Shown one piece after another: positions 48,228-50,920 of a DNA stretch of 50,920 bases. The position numbers and the translations under genes were made by a program. This DNA comes from M50B91 sp964526665 (lineage in GTDB: Bacteria > Patescibacteriota > Gracilibacteria > UBA4473), in contig CAZGJL010000005.1 of assembly GCA_964526665.1 (NCBI GenBank), positions 1 to 50,920 on the forward strand, given 5' to 3'. Within the stretch, counting starts at the first letter, position 1; every line of letters starts with the position of its first letter. The notes under the pieces are model-generated. The model was not told where the DNA came from, searched no databases, and saw only the letters and a program-made list of their open reading frames with translations.

Positions 48228-48277
48228 ATTGTAGAAAATGTACCGGAGTTGTCAATTATTTACGAACGACGTACAAT
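48228..48277. promoter_or_regulatory. back-to-back promoters of fusA and pilin gene sharing the -35
   Basis: TTGTCAA (48249-48255) gives TTGTCA on the plus strand and TTGACA on the minus strand. Minus: 16 bp to TACAAT (48228-48233). Plus: 17 bp to TACAAT (48272-48277), ending 7 nt before the ATG at 48285. Only one polymerase should bind at a time. Confidence 0.75.
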
Positions 48278-48284
48278 CCTTTTG

Positions 48285-48716
48285 ATGAAAAAAATACACT
48301 TGTTTTTATATTCAACTCTGTTTTTTGTACAAAATGCATGGGCACAAGTGAGTTCAGATTTTGATGGAATTATTCCCTCACATACAGATAAAGACATAGC
48401 AGTTAATGAGCTCGCAAACCGTGTAGAGATGGGAGAATTACACGTAACAGATATTCTGTATTTCATAGTAAAACTTATTGATTTAGTTTCAGCACTTGCC
48501 GGAACATTGAGTGTTTTAATGCTGTTATACGGAGGATTCCAATACATGATCAGTGGATTGAATGATGATAAAGAGTCGGCAAAAAAAACAATACGCTACG
48601 CTCTCACGGGATTAGTTGTTTCATTTTTGGCATATTTAATTGTAAATTTAATTTTCTTGCAATTCACAGGACAACCGATGCAATGGGAAGCAGTATGGAA
48701 ACCAAGTTCTAATTAA
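48285..48716 (+). CDS. T4SS-pilin-like small membrane protein
   Basis: 143 residues: signal peptide (1-20, AWA), a short loop, and two membrane helices (about 61-84 and 100-125) flanking a charged DDKESAKKTI segment. The MLLYGGFQYMISG and RYALTGLVVSFLAYLIVNLIF pattern is the VirB2/TrbC-like pilin arrangement common in candidate-phyla genomes, where it is thought to belong to secretion or DNA-uptake apparatus. No other secretion gene is adjacent. The upstream TTG at 48249 is the -35 box, 12 codons ahead in frame, not the start. Confidence 0.8.
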   Translation: MKKIHLFLYSTLFFVQNAWAQVSSDFDGIIPSHTDKDIAVNELANRVEMGELHVTDILYFIVKLIDLVSALAGTLSVLMLLYGGFQYMISGLNDDKESAKKTIRYALTGLVVSFLAYLIVNLIFLQFTGQPMQWEAVWKPSSN

Positions 48717-48745
48717 GTGAGAGAAAAGGATTTTTAATTGATTGC

Positions 48746-48773
48746 TTGACGATTTTCTGAAAAAAAATACACT
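48746..48773 (+). promoter_or_regulatory. jag-like gene promoter (leaderless)
   Basis: TTGACG (48746-48751), 16 bp, TACACT (48768-48773), ending 7 nt before the ATG at 48781. Confidence 0.65.
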
Positions 48774-48780
48774 CTTCGCG

Positions 48781-49230
48781 ATGGAAACAATCATTCAAAA
48801 AACACTCCGAACCCTGCTCGACAAGTTTGGTGCAGAATATTTATGTGTGACAGTTGCTGAAGAAGCAGGTCATTATCGCGCTACAATTGAGACAGATGAA
48901 GCTTCTCGTCTTATTGGTCGTAGTGGTCAAACATTGAATGCATTGCAGATTTTATTAAAAAATATTTTGTGGTCACAGAATGGAGAAAAGGTATTTGTTA
49001 CAGTAGATGTAGACGGATATCGTAAGGAGCAAGAAGAAAAGGTTCTTGCGAAAGTAAGACACACTATAGAGCTTATGAAGGAAAGAAATCTTTCAGAAAT
49101 AAAATTACATCCGATGTCTCCCTATTTTCGTCGTGTTGTGCATGTATGGATTGCTGCTGAATATCCAGAAATGACAACTGATTCAATCGGAGAAGGAGAT
49201 CAGCGAGCCATAAAGGTTCTTTATAAGTGA
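48781..49230 (+). CDS. khpB: KH-R3H RNA-binding protein (Jag/KhpB family)
   Basis: 149 residues: a KH domain (about 20-80; IGRSGQTLNALQILL is the GxxG-containing helix-turn-helix) followed by an R3H domain (about 85-149; MSPYFRRVVHVWIAAEYPEMTTDS includes the R-x-x-x-H spacing). Relatives bind RNA and affect cell elongation and division in Gram-positive bacteria. The N-terminal Jag_N domain is missing. The usual neighbours yidC, rnpA and rpmH are absent; instead it follows the pilin-like gene. Start chosen from the leaderless promoter. Confidence 0.92.
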   Translation: METIIQKTLRTLLDKFGAEYLCVTVAEEAGHYRATIETDEASRLIGRSGQTLNALQILLKNILWSQNGEKVFVTVDVDGYRKEQEEKVLAKVRHTIELMKERNLSEIKLHPMSPYFRRVVHVWIAAEYPEMTTDSIGEGDQRAIKVLYK

Positions 49231-49232
49231 AA

Positions 49233-49355
49233 CTTCAATCTACAGACTGCAAACTTCAAAGGAGAGTTACAGTTGTTTTTAGGCTTGAAAGTAGTGGTAT
49301 GAAACATTGAAGTTTTTTCTTTTATTTGTAGATTGTAGTCTGAAGTTTGTAGTTT
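49233..49355. repeat. degenerate CTACAAACTTCA-type repeats
   Basis: The 138-bp gap between khpB and trhP holds two oppositely oriented blocks made from the same short words (AATCTACA, CAAACTTCA, GACT), at about 49235-49260 and 49327-49354. The word order differs, as expected of a scrambled tandem array. Similar TTCAAACTTCAAA words occur inside the gene at 23066. The right block carries the trhP promoter. Confidence 0.6.
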
Positions 49356-49361
49356 TAAAAT
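49333..49361 (+). promoter_or_regulatory. trhP promoter (leaderless)
   Basis: TTGTAG (49333-49338), 17 bp, TAAAAT (49356-49361), ending 7 nt before the ATG. It lies within the repeat block. Confidence 0.6.
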
Positions 49362-49368
49362 TTATTGC

Positions 49369-50691
49369 ATGAAATTGCCAGAATTATTGATGCCAGGAGG
49401 CTCACTTGAAAAAGCACGAGTCGCATTTCGCTATGGAGCGGATGCAATTTATATTGGTTCTCCCATGTTTTCGCTTCGAACACGTGAAAACAAAACATCA
49501 GAAGATGATATTGCGACAATCGTAAAAGAAGCGCATGAAATGGGGAAAATGGTATATGTGACGATTAATGCTTTTCCGCATCAATCAGCCATTCCGGCAT
49601 ACAGAAAACATTTAGAACGTTTAAAAGAAATAAAGCCAGATGGAATTATTTTTGCAGACTGGGGAATTTGCGCATTAGCAAAGGAGATTTGTCCGGATAT
49701 ACCGCTTCATTTGTCTGTTCAGTCATGTACGATGAATGAGCCAGCGATCAAGCAATGGCAAAGGTTGGGAGTAGTACGTTTGATTACGGCACGAGAAATG
49801 AGTACGGCTGAAGTAAAACAAATTCACGACCTGATGCCTGATTTAGAAATTGAATACTTCGTTCATGGAAGTGTTTGTATGGCGTATTCAGGGCGATGTA
49901 TTATGTCAGCTTTTACTGGTGGGCGTGATGCAAATGCAGGAACGTGTAACCACACATGTCGTTGGAATTATCGTGTAAAGGATGATGATGGACATGAAAT
50001 TGATATGGGAGCACATGTTGCTAACTGTGTCGGGTGTCCGAGTGGGGAAGCGCGCTCTATTGAAAGCTTTGAAAAACAATGTTTGGTCGAGGAAGAAGAA
50101 CGAAAAGGAGAACATGTTCCTATTGAAGAAGATTTTCATGGGACACATATTATGAGTTCTCGGGACATGGCAATGATTGAGCTTTTGCCTCAGATTATTG
50201 AGGCGGGAGTGTGTAGTTTGAAAGTAGAAGGACGAAATAAAACAGCGTATTATGTAGCAACAGTAGCTCGGGCATACAGAAAAGCATTAGATACTATTGC
50301 CGCAGGAAAAGAGTTTGACCTCAAGGTATGGGAAGAAATTCATGCCACAGCAAACCGCGGATTTTTTCCTGGATTTGCACAAGGAAAACCACAAAAAGGA
50401 GATATTCAATATGAAGCAAATCGTTCACATTCGACACATCAATTCGTAGGTCGAGTTTTGTCCTGGGAGAAGGGACGCGCAGAAATATTAGTGAAGAATC
50501 GGCTCAGTGAAGGAGATGAAATTGAAGTGGTAATGCCGAATATGGATGATGATTTCATATTTTCAGCAACAGGAATGCAATTCGGGGAAGAAAATGCAGA
50601 TGCTTTGCACGGAGGAAATGATAACAAAGTAGCAAGTATTGTATGCGAAAAAGAAATTCCTGCAGGTGTGTTTTTACGAAAGAGAATTTAG
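49369..50691 (+). CDS. trhP: peptidase U32 family protein, TrhP (YegQ)-like
   Basis: U32 proteins of this type help make 5-hydroxyuridine at tRNA position 34, using prephenate and an iron-sulfur cluster. The 440-residue product has the TIM-barrel start ELLMPGGSLEKARVAFRYGADAIYIG, a HLSVQSCTMN segment, and the Cys-rich signature SVCMAYSGRCIMSAF followed by GTCNHTCRWNY, then NCVGCPSGEARS, where the Cys probably hold the cluster. SLKVEGRNKTAYYVATV and a C-terminal beta-barrel close it. RlhA is a close relative with another target, but the motifs fit TrhP better. No trhO nearby. Confidence 0.88.
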   Translation: MKLPELLMPGGSLEKARVAFRYGADAIYIGSPMFSLRTRENKTSEDDIATIVKEAHEMGKMVYVTINAFPHQSAIPAYRKHLERLKEIKPDGIIFADWGICALAKEICPDIPLHLSVQSCTMNEPAIKQWQRLGVVRLITAREMSTAEVKQIHDLMPDLEIEYFVHGSVCMAYSGRCIMSAFTGGRDANAGTCNHTCRWNYRVKDDDGHEIDMGAHVANCVGCPSGEARSIESFEKQCLVEEEERKGEHVPIEEDFHGTHIMSSRDMAMIELLPQIIEAGVCSLKVEGRNKTAYYVATVARAYRKALDTIAAGKEFDLKVWEEIHATANRGFFPGFAQGKPQKGDIQYEANRSHSTHQFVGRVLSWEKGRAEILVKNRLSEGDEIEVVMPNMDDDFIFSATGMQFGEENADALHGGNDNKVASIVCEKEIPAGVFLRKRI

Positions 50692-50700
50692 TTTTCTCTT

Positions 50701-50725
50701 AACTTTTTTTCCCGCAAAAAAAGTT
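50701..50725 (+). terminator. terminator-like AT-rich hairpin after trhP
   Basis: Perfect 10-bp stem AACTTTTTTT / AAAAAAAGTT, loop CCCGC, beginning 10 nt after the stop. The U run lies in the stem, so strength is uncertain. Confidence 0.5.
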
Positions 50726-50734
50726 ACAAAAAAA

Positions 50735-50837
50735 CTCGTTGCGGTGTTCGCTTGCAAACGAAATATGCTCGTTCATTAAACCGCCTTTGGCGGTTTGGGC
50801 ATTCTCTTCGAATAGTCGTTGATTGCTTCGCTCACAA
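50735..50837. repeat. dispersed hairpin repeat, copy 2
   Basis: Second copy of the element at 12250-12352, same orientation, with about a dozen differences. The palindrome (TTCGCTTGCAAACGAA) has one change; the ACCGCC-TTT-GGCGGT hairpin is intact. 50838-50920 contains no gene that I can support; it has an inverted CAGTTG...CAACTG pair close to the window end. Confidence 0.8.
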
Positions 50838-50920
50838 AGGCAACTAAATAAGAGGAAATTTGCATATAAAAAACTCCGCCCAGTTGATCTTCGACAGATT
50901 GTAGTATTAAGTACAACTGA

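Noticed and set aside
625..50691. Recoding of UGA as glycine (Gracilibacteria-type code)
   Set aside because: Many intact genes end in TGA in ATGA overlaps and homologies stop there; no internal TGA is needed.

Overview
The window looks like part of a genome from the Candidate Phyla Radiation (Patescibacteria). This is inferred from content: a DUF4012 protein, a short T4SS-type pilin, very large secreted beta-rich proteins of unknown family, SLH and LysM surface proteins, compact genes, and a canonical infA-rpmJ-rpsM-rpsK-rpsD-rpoA-rplQ-rplM-rpsI operon. Many clear genes end in TGA, so UGA is a stop here, which argues against the Gracilibacteria/Absconditabacteria code. Three runs of exactly 100 N (5842-5941, 28906-29005, 39882-39981) each lie inside a tandem-repeat gene and are scaffold gaps of unknown true length.

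Layout. 1-4.9 kb: end of a possible glycosyltransferase, a small unknown gene, uvrA, a stand-alone tRNA-binding OB-fold protein, tRNA-Met, tRNA-Ala and a FolB-like gene. 5-7.2 kb: an accessory patch with a 40-residue-repeat protein flanked by perfect 56-bp direct repeats, a GNAT acetyltransferase and tRNA-Thr. 7.2-12.1 kb: orphan porB, a Xer-type recombinase translationally coupled to class I fructose-bisphosphatase, a PRC-barrel protein coupled to pth, and an FtsB/DivIC-like gene. 12.4-16.5 kb: the ribosomal/RNA polymerase operon on the minus strand. 16.6-19.4 kb: murL, a small membrane gene and murD2, joined by ATGA overlaps; these would make the UDP-MurNAc-dipeptide by adding L-Glu and then epimerising it. 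19.4-22.3 kb: mutS and a LysW-like zinc ribbon. 22.4-30 kb: a tandem-HTH regulator and a surface-polysaccharide/glycosylation group (O-antigen-ligase-like protein, DUF4012 protein, single-pass membrane protein, a glycosyltransferase with polypeptide-GalNAc-transferase-like motifs, and a Pro/Thr/Ser-rich LysM protein). 30.6-41.9 kb: four large secreted proteins, three of which share a C-terminal domain I do not recognise, and an SLH protein. 42-50.9 kb: miaB, a small secreted basic protein, a phosphohexomutase, an unknown gene, fusA, a pilin-like gene, a KH-R3H gene and trhP-like U32 peptidase.

The strongest new signal is how genes start. For about fifteen genes at the head of a transcript, a -10 box (often with an upstream TG, and with a -35 TTG box 16-17 bp further up) ends only 5-7 nt before the ATG, and no Shine-Dalgarno sequence is seen. 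This predicts leaderless mRNAs. Where the spacer is 17 and the gap 7, the TTG of the -35 box lies exactly 12 codons upstream in frame, so automatic annotation would wrongly extend several proteins (murL, mutS, the pilin gene). Inside operons, ATGA or TGATG overlaps are common, also without Shine-Dalgarno sequences.

Other points worth following: the mucin-like protein beside a GalNAc-transferase-like enzyme, the MurL/MurD2 pathway, a 10-codon leaderless upstream ORF coupled to a surface gene, an internal signal peptide in a 722-residue surface protein, tRNA-derived direct repeats around the 5-7 kb patch, and an enlarged IF-1.
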